Shown: in pieces, positions 7,326 through 15,603 of the stretch
How the letters are laid out: every line of letters begins with the position of its first letter
How positions within the stretch are numbered: position 1 is the first letter of the stretch
Source of the DNA: Paracoccaceae bacterium
GTDB taxonomy: Bacteria; Pseudomonadota; Alphaproteobacteria; Rhodobacterales; Rhodobacteraceae
DNA length: 64,000 nucleotides
NCBI GenBank assembly: GCA_028284605.1
Contig: JANQRL010000031.1
Coordinates: 1 to 64,000, forward strand
Direction of reading: 5' to 3'
Translations under genes and position numbers: made by a program
Notes under the pieces: model-generated
Told to the model about the DNA's origin: nothing
Databases searched by the model: none
What the model saw: the letters and a program-made list of their open reading frames with translations, nothing else

Positions 7326-9046
7326 TAGCCGCGGCAACCCTCCAGCGCCTCGCAGGCGTCGTGCTGCGACAGGAACACCTTGCCGGTCAGTTGATCGAGG
7401 AAGTGAGAGCGCTCAAGACGGTCCATCACCGGGCCTTTCACTTCGCTCAGATGCAGCGTCACGCCGGCGTCCTCGAGCCGTGCGTTGAGGTCTTCGAGGA
7501 CTTCGAGGGCGGAGAGGTCGATCTCGTTGATCGCCGAGCACATCAGGACCACGTGGCGCAGGTCGGTGTCCTCGGCGATGCGGCCCAGGACGAGGTCTTC
7601 GAGCCGGCCGGCATTGGCGAAGTAGAGGCTCTCGTCCACGCGCCAGGTGACGACATTGGGGCTGGTGAGCACGTCGTGGCGCAGGACGTTGCGGAAATGC
7701 TCGGTGCCCGGCACGCGGCCGACTTCGGCGACGTGGGGCCGGGCTGTCTTCTGCAGGAAAAGCGCGAGGGAGACGAGGACGCCTGCCGACACGCCCGCTT
7801 CGACCCCGAAGAGGAGCGTGATCGCCATGGTCGTGGCGACGGCGGCGAAGTCGGCCTTGGAATAGCGCCAGGCGCGGCCGAGGACGCCGAAATCGACGAG
7901 GCTGAGCACGGCGATGATGATCGTTGCGGCGAGGGTGGCCTTGGGGAGGAAGTAGAGCAGCGGCGTCAGGTAGAGCGCGGCGAGGGCGAGGCCGATGGCG
8001 GTGAGCGCGCCGGCGGCGGGGGTTTCGGCGCCGGCATCGAAGTTCACCACCGACCGGGCGAAGCCGCCGGTGACCGGATAGCCGCCAGAGACGCCGCTCG
8101 CGAGGTTGGCCGCGCCGAGGCCGATCAGCTCCTGGTCCGGGTCGATGCGCTGGCGGCGCTTGGCGGCCAGAGTGCGGGCGACAGAGACGGATTCGACGAA
8201 GCCGATGATCGAGATCAGGAGCGCCGGGATCGCGAGGTCGCGCCAGAGCACCGGATCGAAGACCGGCAGGGCGAGGGATGGCAGGCCGCCGGGGACCGTG
8301 CCGACGATGGCGACGCCCGCGTCGGCGAGGTTCAGCAACGCCGTGGCCGCGATGGTGCCTGCGACGGCGAGGATCGGCCCGGCCTTCGCGATCAGGTCCG
8401 CCGCGCGGTGCGGGAGGCCGAGGCGGGTCAGGACCCGCTTCATCTCGGCGCGCACCAGGATCAGGAAGCTGAGCGCGAAAAGCCCGATGGAGAGAGTCGG
8501 CCAGTTGAGGGTCGGTAGCCCCTCCCACAGCCCATTGAGGATTTCGGGCAGGGTGTGGCCGCCGCCTTCGATGCCAAGCAGGTGCCTGACCTGGCTCGCC
8601 GCGATCAGGAGGCCACTGGCGGTGATGAACCCGGCGATCACGGTGTGGCTGAGGAAATTCGCCAGAAACCCCAGCCGCAGGAGGCCCATGACCAGAAGGA
8701 TGCCCCCCGACAGGACCGCCAACACAATGGCCGCCGCCAGATACGCCTCGGTTCCGGGTAGGGCGAGGCTGCCCACCGCCGCGGCGGTCATCAGCGACAC
8801 CACCGCCACCGGCCCCACCGCGAGGGTCCGCGAGGTGCCGAAGAGCGCATAGGCCACCAGCGGCAGGATCGAGGCGTAGAGCCCGACCTCCGGCGGCAGC
8901 CCGGCCAGCAGTGCATAGGCCAGAGATTGCGGGATCAGCATGATCGTCACAATCAGCGCCGCGACCCCGTCGCTCAGAAAACTCTCGCGGTTATAGCTGC
9001 GGCCCCAGTCGAGGATCGGCAGGTAGCGGGCAAGTCCGGGCCGCAT
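7325..9046 (-). CDS. SulP-family anion permease with STAS domain
   Basis: This integral membrane transporter is probably specific for sulfate, bicarbonate or a related anion. About 573 residues: hydrophobic segments from IVTIMLIPQSLAYALLAGLPPEVGLYAS (the SulP signature) to about residue 400, then a C-terminal STAS domain with VVLMCSAINEIDLSALEVLEDL. The Met codon at 9046 has GAGG five bases upstream. A start at 9061 is also possible but would overlap a palindromic operator. The TAG stop lies at the edge of the inverted-repeat element. It is not a known photosynthesis gene, although it sits inside the cluster. Confidence 0.88.
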   Translation of the reverse strand: MRPGLARYLPILDWGRSYNRESFLSDGVAALIVTIMLIPQSLAYALLAGLPPEVGLYASILPLVAYALFGTSRTLAVGPVAVVSLMTAAAVGSLALPGTEAYLAAAIVLAVLSGGILLVMGLLRLGFLANFLSHTVIAGFITASGLLIAASQVRHLLGIEGGGHTLPEILNGLWEGLPTLNWPTLSIGLFALSFLILVRAEMKRVLTRLGLPHRAADLIAKAGPILAVAGTIAATALLNLADAGVAIVGTVPGGLPSLALPVFDPVLWRDLAIPALLISIIGFVESVSVARTLAAKRRQRIDPDQELIGLGAANLASGVSGGYPVTGGFARSVVNFDAGAETPAAGALTAIGLALAALYLTPLLYFLPKATLAATIIIAVLSLVDFGVLGRAWRYSKADFAAVATTMAITLLFGVEAGVSAGVLVSLALFLQKTARPHVAEVGRVPGTEHFRNVLRHDVLTSPNVVTWRVDESLYFANAGRLEDLVLGRIAEDTDLRHVVLMCSAINEIDLSALEVLEDLNARLEDAGVTLHLSEVKGPVMDRLERSHFLDQLTGKVFLSQHDACEALEGCRG

Positions 9047-9055
9047 CGGCGCCTC

Positions 9056-9079
9056 ATACATTCCAAAGTTGAAATGTAT
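9056..9079. promoter_or_regulatory. Palindromic operator-like dyad at the sulP start
   Basis: Arms ATACATTCC (9056-9064) and GAAATGTAT (9071-9079) match at eight of nine positions around a six-base centre. The dyad covers the upstream sulP start candidate at 9061 and lies just before the preferred start at 9046. It fits a repressor operator; the regulator is unknown. Confidence 0.5.
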
Positions 9080-9110
9080 CTAGACGCCGTGGGCGGGATT
9101 GCCAAGGGGC

Positions 9111-11042
9111 CTATTCGACGGGGGTGCTCACCTTGCGCAGATCGATCCCGGCGGCCTCGCAGGCCATGGCGGCGATGTCGGTCGCGGTCATGCCCGCATC
9201 GGCATACATCGCGTCCGGCGCGGCCTGGTCGATGAAGCGGTCCGGCAGGGTCACGGTGCGGATCTGCGCCTCGTGCAGCAGCCCCTCATTGGCGAGGTAG
9301 TGCAGCACCATGGCGCCGAAGCCGCCCTGGGCCCCCTGCTCCACCGTCACCACGGCGCGGTGCGACCGCACGAGGCGGCGGATCAGGTCGGTGTCGAGTG
9401 GCTTGGCGAAGCGGGCATCGGCGATGGTGACGCTGACGCCCCGTTCCGCCAGAGTCTCGGCGGCTTTGCGACACTCGCCGAGATGGGCTCCGAAGGAGAG
9501 GAGTGCGACGTCCTCGCCCTCTCGGACGATCCGGCCTTTGCCTATCTCGAGCACCTCGCCGCGCTCCGGCATCTCGATGCCCTCGCCTTCGCCCCGCGGA
9601 TAGCGGAAGGCGATGGGGCCGCTGTCATGGGCGGCGGCGGTGGCGACCATGTGGACCAGCTCCGCCTCATCGGCTGCGGCCATCACGGTCATGTTCGGCA
9701 ATGCGGCGAGGTAGCCGATATCGAAGGCACCGGCATGGGTCGGCCCGTCGGCGCCGACGAGCCCGGCGCGGTCGATGGCGAAGCGGACCGGGAGGTTCTG
9801 GAGCGCGACGTCGTGGACGACCTGATCGTAGCCCCGTTGCAGGAAGGTGGAGTAGATCGCGCAGAAGGGGCGCAGCCCGCTCGCCGCCATCCCGGCGGCG
9901 AAGGTGACGGCATGCTGCTCGGCGATCCCCACATCGAAGGTCCGGTCCGGGAAACGCTTGCCCAGGATGTCGATGCCCGTCCCCGAGGGCATCGCGGCGG
10001 TGATGCCGACGATCTTCGGGTCCTCCTCGGCGAGCGCGGTGAGCGTCTGCCCGAAGACCTTGGTGTAGGACGGGGCGTTCGGGAGCTTCTTCGCCTGCTC
10101 GCCGGTGGCCACGGTGAACTTCGCCACGCCATGATACTTGTCGGCGCTGGTCTCGGCCGGGGCGTAGCCCTTGCCCTTCACCGTGCAGCAGTGGATCAGC
10201 ACCGGTCCGGTGGCCCGGGCCCGGGCGGCGCGCAGGACGGGCAGGAGCTGGGTCATGTCGTGGCCGTCGATGGGGCCGACATAGGTGAAGCCCAGCTCCT
10301 CGAAGAGCGTGCCCTGGCCGCCGGGCATGCCGGTGACGAGCTGGCGCGCGCGGCGGGCATGGTCGCGGATCGGGCCGGGGAGCGCGGCCTCGAAGCCTTC
10401 GGCCATCTTCTGGGCGGCGGCGAAGGGTGTGGAAGCGTAGAGCGAGGAGAGATAGGAGGACATCGCGCCGGTGGGCGGGGCGATGGACATCTCGTTGTCG
10501 TTGAGGATGACGAACATCCGCCGGCCTTCATGGCCCGCGTTGTTGAGCGCCTCATAGGCCATGCCGGCGCTGATCGAGCCGTCGCCGATCACCGCCACGG
10601 CATCGCCGGTCGGCTGGCCGAGGTCGCGGCCCACGGTGAAGCCCAGGGCGGCGGAAATCGAGGTGGAGGAATGGGCGGCGCCGAACGGGTCGTAGTCGCT
10701 TTCGGCGCGCTTGGTGAAGCCGGACAGGCCACCCTCCTGCCGCAGGGTCCGGATCCGGTCGCGGCGCCCGGTCAGGACCTTGTGGGGATAGCATTGGTGG
10801 CCGACATCCCAGACGATCTTGTCCCGCGGCGTGTCGAAGACCGCGTGGAGCGCGACCGAGAGTTCCACCACGCCAAGGGACGACCCCAGATGCCCCCCGG
10901 TCTCGCTGACCGCCGAGATCACCTCGGCGCGGACCTCATTCGCCAGAACCTCCAGCGCGGTATCGCTCAGCGTCCGGATATCGGCCGGGCTGGAAATCCG
11001 GTCGAGCACCGGGGTGGCAGGCTTTTCGCAGTCTCTGGTCAT
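9111..11042 (-). CDS. dxs: 1-deoxy-D-xylulose-5-phosphate synthase
   Basis: This thiamine-diphosphate enzyme condenses pyruvate and glyceraldehyde-3-phosphate, the first step of the MEP isoprenoid pathway. The 643-residue product has [13 protein letters not shown], the ThDP/Mg motif [18 protein letters not shown], and a transketolase-like pyrimidine domain with [13 protein letters not shown]. The ATG at 11042 follows GGGAGGA. It lies immediately downstream of pufX, as in Rhodobacter sphaeroides, but a strong terminator separates the two, so it probably has its own promoter plus some readthrough. Confidence 0.97.
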   Translation of the reverse strand: MTRDCEKPATPVLDRISSPADIRTLSDTALEVLANEVRAEVISAVSETGGHLGSSLGVVELSVALHAVFDTPRDKIVWDVGHQCYPHKVLTGRRDRIRTLRQEGGLSGFTKRAESDYDPFGAAHSSTSISAALGFTVGRDLGQPTGDAVAVIGDGSISAGMAYEALNNAGHEGRRMFVILNDNEMSIAPPTGAMSSYLSSLYASTPFAAAQKMAEGFEAALPGPIRDHARRARQLVTGMPGGQGTLFEELGFTYVGPIDGHDMTQLLPVLRAARARATGPVLIHCCTVKGKGYAPAETSADKYHGVAKFTVATGEQAKKLPNAPSYTKVFGQTLTALAEEDPKIVGITAAMPSGTGIDILGKRFPDRTFDVGIAEQHAVTFAAGMAASGLRPFCAIYSTFLQRGYDQVVHDVALQNLPVRFAIDRAGLVGADGPTHAGAFDIGYLAALPNMTVMAAADEAELVHMVATAAAHDSGPIAFRYPRGEGEGIEMPERGEVLEIGKGRIVREGEDVALLSFGAHLGECRKAAETLAERGVSVTIADARFAKPLDTDLIRRLVRSHRAVVTVEQGAQGGFGAMVLHYLANEGLLHEAQIRTVTLPDRFIDQAAPDAMYADAGMTATDIAAMACEAAGIDLRKVSTPVE

Positions 11043-11061
11043 CTCGGTCCTCCCATCCGAA

Positions 11062-11099
11062 GAAAAAGCGGCGTCACGAAGGTTGCCCCCCGTGACGCC
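11062..11099 (-). terminator. Rho-independent terminator of the puf operon
   Basis: On the minus strand a perfect 9-bp stem (GGCGTCACG with CGTGACGCC, 12-base loop) is followed by GCTTTTTC. It lies about 120 bases past the pufX stop and just before dxs, so it should end most puf transcripts. Confidence 0.82.
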
Positions 11100-11149
11100 A
11101 GCCTCCTGTAGCCAACAGGAAGGGAACTGGGGCCAGGGGCCCCGATTGA

Positions 11150-11173
11150 CGGACCGTCCGGGAAGACGGCCCG
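11150..11173 (-). terminator. Stem-loop between pufX and the main puf terminator
   Basis: CGGACCGTC (11150-11158) pairs with GACGGCCCG (11165-11173) with one mismatch and a six-base loop. It lacks a U-tract, so it more likely protects the 3' end of the message than terminates it. Confidence 0.4.
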
Positions 11174-11183
11174 ACCCGGGTGA

Positions 11184-11210
11184 CCGGGGCGGCTGGCAGC
11201 TCCGCCCCGG
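11184..11210 (-). terminator. 3' stem-loop directly after pufX
   Basis: CCGGGGCGG (11184-11192) and CCGCCCCGG (11202-11210) form a perfect 9-bp GC stem ten bases past the pufX stop. Tandem 3' hairpins that stabilise puf mRNA are known in R. capsulatus; this one has no U-tract and fits that role. Confidence 0.6.
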
Positions 11211-11220
11211 CCGATCTCAT

Positions 11221-11460
11221 TCAGACCGCGCGGGTCTCCAGCACCTCCTCGATCACCACGTCGGAGCGGTTGATCGGGTCGGGCGTGTCGCGGCTCTCAT
11301 CGGGCAGCGCGCGGCCGATCCAGGCCAGCACCGAGATGAGAAACCAGATGCCGATCAGGAGCGCGGCGGCATAGCCGGCCCCCTTCAGCATCAGGAACGT
11401 GATGTCCCCGAAGATCCGGGTCTGGCCGGCCAGTCCGAGGATGTCGTCTTTGTCGCTCAT
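11221..11460 (-). CDS. pufX: PufX, RC-LH1 core complex accessory subunit
   Basis: The 79-residue single-span membrane protein begins MSDKDDILGL. Its FLMLKGAGYAAALLIGIWFLISVLAWIG helix carries the KGAG(Y/W) glycine motif of Rhodobacter PufX, which interrupts the LH1 ring to let quinone exchange and shapes core dimers. The C-terminal soluble tail is acidic. It follows pufM by 12 bases and ends the puf operon; PufX is highly divergent in sequence, so position and the KGAG motif carry the call. Its presence and the absence of pufC place the organism near Rhodobacter. Confidence 0.93.
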   Translation of the reverse strand: MSDKDDILGLAGQTRIFGDITFLMLKGAGYAAALLIGIWFLISVLAWIGRALPDESRDTPDPINRSDVVIEEVLETRAV

Positions 11461-11472
11461 GGATCGATCTCC

Positions 11473-12399
11473 TCAGTCGAGCGGCGCGTAGCCATGGTCC
11501 TGGGCCCAGACATACCAGTTATCCACAACCGTCCCGGTGATCAGGATGCCGATGCCGCCGGTCAGCGTCGTCAGCACCGCGAACCACCAGGCCCAGCGGT
11601 GAATGCCCTCCATCGTGGCGTTGAACCCCATGGTCCATCTCCAGAACAGCGCCGCCCGTTCGGACGCCGTGCCGCGGTCCACGATCTGTTCGATCTCGCG
11701 CTCGCCGCCGAAGCGGGAGACCGCGAGGATCGTCGCCCCGTGCATGGCGAAGAGCAGCGCCGAGCCGTAGAGGAACGCGATCGAAAGCGCGTGGAACGGA
11801 TTGTAGAAGAGGTTGCCGTAGGTGATCGAGAAGAGGTTCGTCCAGTCGAGATGCGAGAACACGCCGTAAGGCACCGCCTCGGACCAGCTTCCCATCAGGA
11901 TCGGCCGGAAGAGGCCGAGCACGAGGAAGAGCCAGATTGCCGAGGCGAAGGCCCAGGCGACGTGCTTGCCGAGCCCCAGATCCTCGGCCCGCTGATAGGT
12001 CCGCACCCACCAGGTCATCACCGACACGAGCAGGAAGAACGACGCGATCAGCCACCCGAGCCCGTCGCCGAGCGGCGGAATGCCGAGCCCGTACTCCGCC
12101 GGTGGCGGATCGAGCGAGAGCCAGAAGAGTTCGCGCAGGAACAGCGCCGGATTGAAGTCGACCTGGGCCCAGAAGCTGAGGCCCACGAGCACGAACCAGA
12201 TCGTCCCGGTGGCGATACTCACCACTCCCCAGGGGCCGAGATAGATCGGCCCGAGCTGGGCATTGCCGAAGAGCCCGAAGAGCCGGGAGAAGCCGGCGCG
12301 CTTGGTGCGCCACTCGGTCCAGTCCTTGTCCCCGTCGACGCCCATTTCGGCCGGACCGATGACCTGAACCTGGGTGAAGATGTTCTGATATTCAGCCAT
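11473..12399 (-). CDS. pufM: Photosynthetic reaction centre M subunit
   Basis: The 308-residue protein has five transmembrane helices and binds the special pair, accessory pigments and QA. The key ligands are present (counting the initiator Met): His203 for the special pair, His220 and His267 for the non-haem iron, and Glu235 in GGEREIEQ, also an iron ligand. These match positions 202, 219, 266 and 234 in the usual numbering. It lies 14 bases downstream of pufL. An extended GC-rich antisense frame over this gene is not a real gene. Confidence 0.98.
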   Translation of the reverse strand: MAEYQNIFTQVQVIGPAEMGVDGDKDWTEWRTKRAGFSRLFGLFGNAQLGPIYLGPWGVVSIATGTIWFVLVGLSFWAQVDFNPALFLRELFWLSLDPPPAEYGLGIPPLGDGLGWLIASFFLLVSVMTWWVRTYQRAEDLGLGKHVAWAFASAIWLFLVLGLFRPILMGSWSEAVPYGVFSHLDWTNLFSITYGNLFYNPFHALSIAFLYGSALLFAMHGATILAVSRFGGEREIEQIVDRGTASERAALFWRWTMGFNATMEGIHRWAWWFAVLTTLTGGIGILITGTVVDNWYVWAQDHGYAPLD

Positions 12400-12413
12400 T
12401 GTTCATCTCCTCC

Positions 12414-13244
12414 TCAAAGGTCCACCCACCAGGGCAGCTCGAAATACCAATCCCACCAGACGATCCATTCCTCGAACCAGACCGTGCCGGAGATCACGAT
12501 GCAGACCGCGCTCCAGAACCCGGCATTGAGCGCCAGGAACAGGCCCAGCCGGTGAATGCCGAGAGGCCCGATCGAGTAGCCGATCAGATCGCGGAAATAG
12601 GTGTCTTCGTGATCGGGGGTCTTGATCTCCTTGCCCTTGCCGGGATTGACCGCCGAGAGGACCAGGCCGCCATGAAGGGCGAGCGCAAGGCACGTCGTGA
12701 AGAAGAACGTGATCGCGATCATATGGGCGGGGTTGTAGTGGAAATTGCCGTAGGTGTAGCCGACATTGTTGACCCAATCGAGATGGCTCCAGATGCCGTA
12801 GGGAAAGGCATGACCCCAGGCGCCGAGCAGGACCGGGCGGATCACCACGAGCGTCACATAGGCCAGGATCGCGACGCTGAAGGCGAAGGGCACGTGGTAG
12901 CCCATGCCGAGCTTGCGGCAGATCTCGACCTCGCGCAGAGCCCAACTCACGAAGGCGCCGATGGCGCAGATCGTGATGATCTGCCAGAGCCCGCCTTCCA
13001 TCAACGGTGCTGGGCCGAGACCGTATTCGAGCGGCGGCGGATCGATCGAGATGAGCCACGGATTCCAAACGCCTTCCATGGCGGTGCCGTAGAAAATGAG
13101 GATCGTTCCGAGGACGGCGAAAAAGAACGTCGTGACTCCGAAGAAGCCCACGTAGAACGGGCCCACCCAGAAGTCGAACAGATCGCCGCCGACCAAGGTC
13201 CCGCCCCGGACCCGGTATTTGCTTTCGAAAGTGAGCTGCGCCAT
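12414..13244 (-). CDS. pufL: Photosynthetic reaction centre L subunit
   Basis: The 276-residue five-helix subunit binds the other half of the special pair and the QB site. His154, His174, His191 and His231 (153, 173, 190 and 230 without the Met) are the conserved bacteriochlorophyll and iron ligands. Asp211 and Glu213 of [11 protein letters not shown] correspond to the QB proton-path residues L210 and L212. An intercistronic hairpin separates it from pufA, which would allow processing to give more antenna than reaction-centre mRNA. Confidence 0.98.
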   Translation of the reverse strand: MAQLTFESKYRVRGGTLVGGDLFDFWVGPFYVGFFGVTTFFFAVLGTILIFYGTAMEGVWNPWLISIDPPPLEYGLGPAPLMEGGLWQIITICAIGAFVSWALREVEICRKLGMGYHVPFAFSVAILAYVTLVVIRPVLLGAWGHAFPYGIWSHLDWVNNVGYTYGNFHYNPAHMIAITFFFTTCLALALHGGLVLSAVNPGKGKEIKTPDHEDTYFRDLIGYSIGPLGIHRLGLFLALNAGFWSAVCIVISGTVWFEEWIVWWDWYFELPWWVDL

Positions 13245-13324
13245 CTTCCGTCTCCATTCCTGGACAAAGGTCGTGTCCGGGGCTCCCGAAAACCGGCCGT
13301 TGCCGTCTGATCTCTGCGGTTTGC

Positions 13325-13348
13325 CGCGGGCGACCGGGGCCGCCCGCG
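13325..13348 (-). terminator. pufA-pufL intercistronic stem-loop
   Basis: CGCGGGCG (13325-13332) and CGCCCGCG (13341-13348) form a perfect 8-bp stem with an eight-base loop in the 126-base gap between pufA and pufL. Hairpins here are known in Rhodobacter to stabilise the pufBA segment and set the LH1:RC ratio. No U-tract follows. Confidence 0.7.
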
Positions 13349-13370
13349 AGCGTTGTCTTTGAACCCGTCG

Positions 13371-13526
13371 TTACTCGCCGCCGAAGGCGAGCTGGAACCA
13401 GTTGGTCTCGGGGTTGCTGAGCAGGACGAGATGAATCATCGCTGCCAGCAGGAAGAGAAAGACGCCCTGAGCCACGAAGACGCGGCGCGGGTCGAAAATC
13501 ATCCAGATCTTGTAGAACTGAGCCAT
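13371..13526 (-). CDS. pufA: Light-harvesting LH1 (B870) alpha polypeptide
   Basis: The 51-residue single-span antenna peptide begins [20 protein letters not shown], a classic LH1 alpha N-terminus. The bacteriochlorophyll ligand is His32 in [10 protein letters not shown], and the C-terminal part has NWFQ with the tryptophan that tunes absorption. It lies 15 bases after pufB and ahead of the intercistronic hairpin. Confidence 0.97.
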   Translation of the reverse strand: MAQFYKIWMIFDPRRVFVAQGVFLFLLAAMIHLVLLSNPETNWFQLAFGGE

Positions 13527-13541
13527 GATCTCGCTCCTTCC

Positions 13542-13697
13542 CTACCAGGCGAACCAGGGCAGTCTGATGTACACCAGGATATGAGCGACGACGGCGATGA
13601 TCGTGAAGATCGTCAGCCCGCTCATATACACCGAGTGCAGCTCCTGCGCCTGCTCGTCAGTGAGACCCGTGAATGACAGGTCCGAGTTGTCAGCCAT
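13542..13697 (-). CDS. pufB: Light-harvesting LH1 (B870) beta polypeptide
   Basis: The 51-residue antenna peptide begins [20 protein letters not shown] and continues HSVYMSGL, the characteristic LH1 beta N-terminus. His39 in VVAHILVYI is the bacteriochlorophyll ligand, and His21 is the second conserved histidine. The C-terminus RLPWFAW is two residues longer than the RPWF end of R. sphaeroides. It lies 108 bases downstream of pufQ. Confidence 0.97.
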   Translation of the reverse strand: MADNSDLSFTGLTDEQAQELHSVYMSGLTIFTIIAVVAHILVYIRLPWFAW

Positions 13698-13805
13698 ACT
13701 TGGACTCCCAAATGTACTGACGCCGCGCGTCCCCCGCGGCCGGGTTACGACAGGGGCTCATCCCCTGCCCTGGTTCCGCCCCGAGAGGCGGATTACGGGC
13801 CCCGC

Positions 13806-14039
13806 TCAGGCGTTGAAGATCTGCGGGGTGATGATGCGCGCCTGGCTCCAGGCACGGGCGATCGGGCCCTTCTCCGGCAGCCGGAACTGCCGCGCCGCGG
13901 CGAGCGCCCAGGTGAGCGTCGTCAGCGGCAGGGTCGCGAGGAAGATCAGCGTGAAATAGGCCACGTATTCGCGCCTGGGCGGCACGTGCAGACGCGGCCG
14001 CGCCTCCTCCTGGACGATCTCTGTTGTGAAGTCGGTCAT
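13806..14039 (-). CDS. pufQ: PufQ, bacteriochlorophyll synthesis/transport cofactor
   Basis: The 77-residue protein has one transmembrane span ([20 protein letters not shown]) after a charged N-terminus [20 protein letters not shown]. PufQ is needed for normal bacteriochlorophyll levels and may bind tetrapyrrole intermediates. The ATG at 14039 overlaps the bchZ stop (14036-14039), matching the known bchZ-pufQ superoperonal junction. Longer in-frame extensions run back through bchZ and are not real. Confidence 0.93.
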   Translation of the reverse strand: MTDFTTEIVQEEARPRLHVPPRREYVAYFTLIFLATLPLTTLTWALAAARQFRLPEKGPIARAWSQARIITPQIFNA

Positions 14040-15502
14040 CGGTCGATGCCTCCTTTTTGCGGATCGAGGGATTCCACCGTCTTGAGCACGACACGTTCGG
14101 CGCCGGACCGCAGGGCGGCCTCCTCGGCGGCGTCGCGCAGGGTCTTGGCGGCGGAAATGCGGGTCAGGATCGGGTGCTGGGCCACGATCTCGTCGAGCTT
14201 GGCCTGGGCGTCCTCGTCCCACGGGAAATCGCGGCGGAGCGGGGTGAGCGTCGCATCCGCGGTGTCGAGATCGGTGGAGAGCGGCAGGATGTGGAAGAGC
14301 GCGTCGAAAAGCCCGTTGCAGACTTCCTGAAGGATGTAGGTGGCGCCGGCATAACCCATGAAGGGCGTGCCCGTGGCGCGCCGGATCGCGGCGCCGGGGA
14401 AGCTCGCCGGGATGAACGCCGGGGCCGGCCCGTGCCCGGCCTTCTGCTCGGCGAGGTACATCTTCTCGTTGATCGATCCCATGACGATCAGCGGTCGTTT
14501 CGACCCCATCAGCGCCCGGACCTCCTCGTTATTCGTCTTCGCCCCGCGGCAGCGCGCGACGGCGAAGGCGCAGGGAAAGCCGAGGTCGTTTTCGAGGAAG
14601 TTGCGGACGCCCCGCGCGTAGGTCTCGTTCGCGACGATGGCGAAGCTCGCGGTAGCGAAGAAATCCTGGGTGACCGAGCGCCAGAGGTCCCAGACCGGTT
14701 TGATGGTCGAGTGCTTCTCCTGCGCGATGAAGGGCTCGGGATCGAGATCCAGAAGCTCGCCCAGCATGCGCAGAAATTTCGTCGTGCTCTCCACGCCGAT
14801 GGGGGCCTGCAGGTAAGGCTTGCCCAGCACTTCGCAGAGCCCGCGACCGAACTCGCGATACATGCAGACATTGACGTCGGCATTCACCAGGTTGCGCATC
14901 TCGGCGAGATGCGCGCCCAGCGGCATCACCATGTTCACCTCGGCGCCGATCCCCTCCACCAGCCGCCGGATCTCGGCGAGGTCGGAGGGCATGTTGAAGG
15001 TGCCGTACATCGGCCCGAGGATGTTCACGCGGGGCTTGGCGCCCTCCTCGCGCTTCTTCTCGGGCGGCATCCGGCCTTTGGTCATGCCGAACTCGGTGAA
15101 GATCCAGGTCATCGCGCGGTCCGCGCTTTCCCACTGATCCTCATCGATGGTGCGCGGCAGGAAGCGTTGGATATTGGTGCCCTGGGGTGTGACGCCGCCA
15201 CCGATCATCTCGGCGATGGAGCCGGTGACGACGACCGCGGGCAGAGCCGGGTCGAGCGTGCCCCAGGCCCGCTTCATCGCGCCCTCGGTCCCGTCTCGAC
15301 CCAGCTCCTCCTCCCCGAGCCCGGTGACGACGATGGGCAGTTCGTGCGGCGGCAGCCCATCGGTGTAGTGCAGGACGGAGGTGACGGGCAGGTTCTCGCA
15401 GCCCACTGGGCCGTCGATGACGACTTGCAGGCCCTTAACGGCACAAAAGGCGTAGACCGCCCCCCAATATCCGCCCGCGCGATCGTGGTCCTGGACTAGC
15501 AT
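14036..15502 (-). CDS. bchZ: Chlorophyllide a reductase subunit Z
   Basis: With BchX and BchY this nitrogenase-like enzyme reduces ring B of chlorophyllide a to the bacteriochlorin. The 488-residue product begins [19 protein letters not shown] and carries [14 protein letters not shown] with the conserved cysteine, equivalent to nitrogenase beta-like subunits. The ATG at 15502 follows GGGAGGG; an in-frame start at 15574 lacks support. It is separated from bchY by 100 bases that hold a long stem-loop, and it overlaps pufQ, so bchZ can be read with bchCXY or, via internal promoters, with puf. Confidence 0.97.
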   Translation of the reverse strand: MLVQDHDRAGGYWGAVYAFCAVKGLQVVIDGPVGCENLPVTSVLHYTDGLPPHELPIVVTGLGEEELGRDGTEGAMKRAWGTLDPALPAVVVTGSIAEMIGGGVTPQGTNIQRFLPRTIDEDQWESADRAMTWIFTEFGMTKGRMPPEKKREEGAKPRVNILGPMYGTFNMPSDLAEIRRLVEGIGAEVNMVMPLGAHLAEMRNLVNADVNVCMYREFGRGLCEVLGKPYLQAPIGVESTTKFLRMLGELLDLDPEPFIAQEKHSTIKPVWDLWRSVTQDFFATASFAIVANETYARGVRNFLENDLGFPCAFAVARCRGAKTNNEEVRALMGSKRPLIVMGSINEKMYLAEQKAGHGPAPAFIPASFPGAAIRRATGTPFMGYAGATYILQEVCNGLFDALFHILPLSTDLDTADATLTPLRRDFPWDEDAQAKLDEIVAQHPILTRISAAKTLRDAAEEAALRSGAERVVLKTVESLDPQKGGIDR

Positions 15503-15575
15503 GGGGTGCCCTCCCGGTCCTGGAATGGCGACGGGGTGCGCACGCAATCGGCTGCGCCGATCGCTTTCGCGCACT

Positions 15576-15603
15576 GTGCTGATTTATCTTTATAAATCAG
15601 CAC
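15576..15603 (-). terminator. 12-bp stem-loop overlapping the bchY stop codon
   Basis: GTGCTGATTTAT (15576-15587) and ATAAATCAGCAC (15592-15603) are a perfect inverted repeat around CTTT. The last base of the arm is the first base of the bchY TAG complement. No U-tract follows, so it may act in processing, stability or partial attenuation between bchCXY and bchZ-puf. Confidence 0.65.

Noticed and set aside
7083-7337. Frames inside the inverted-repeat element as a transposase remnant
   Set aside because: Neither strand shows DDE-transposase-like motifs; the element looks non-coding.
9099-11111. A 670-codon open frame on the plus strand opposite dxs
   Set aside because: It is the complement of dxs, low in complexity and rich in Gly, Arg and His, with no domain. 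Long antisense frames are expected in GC-rich DNA.
10819-12555. A 578-codon plus-strand frame opposite the dxs start, pufX and pufM
   Set aside because: It runs antisense to recognised genes and has repetitive charged sequence with no SD or family match.
13245-13370. A small gene between pufA and pufL
   Set aside because: The gap is filled by a stem-loop and has no frame with SD and start; known processing region.
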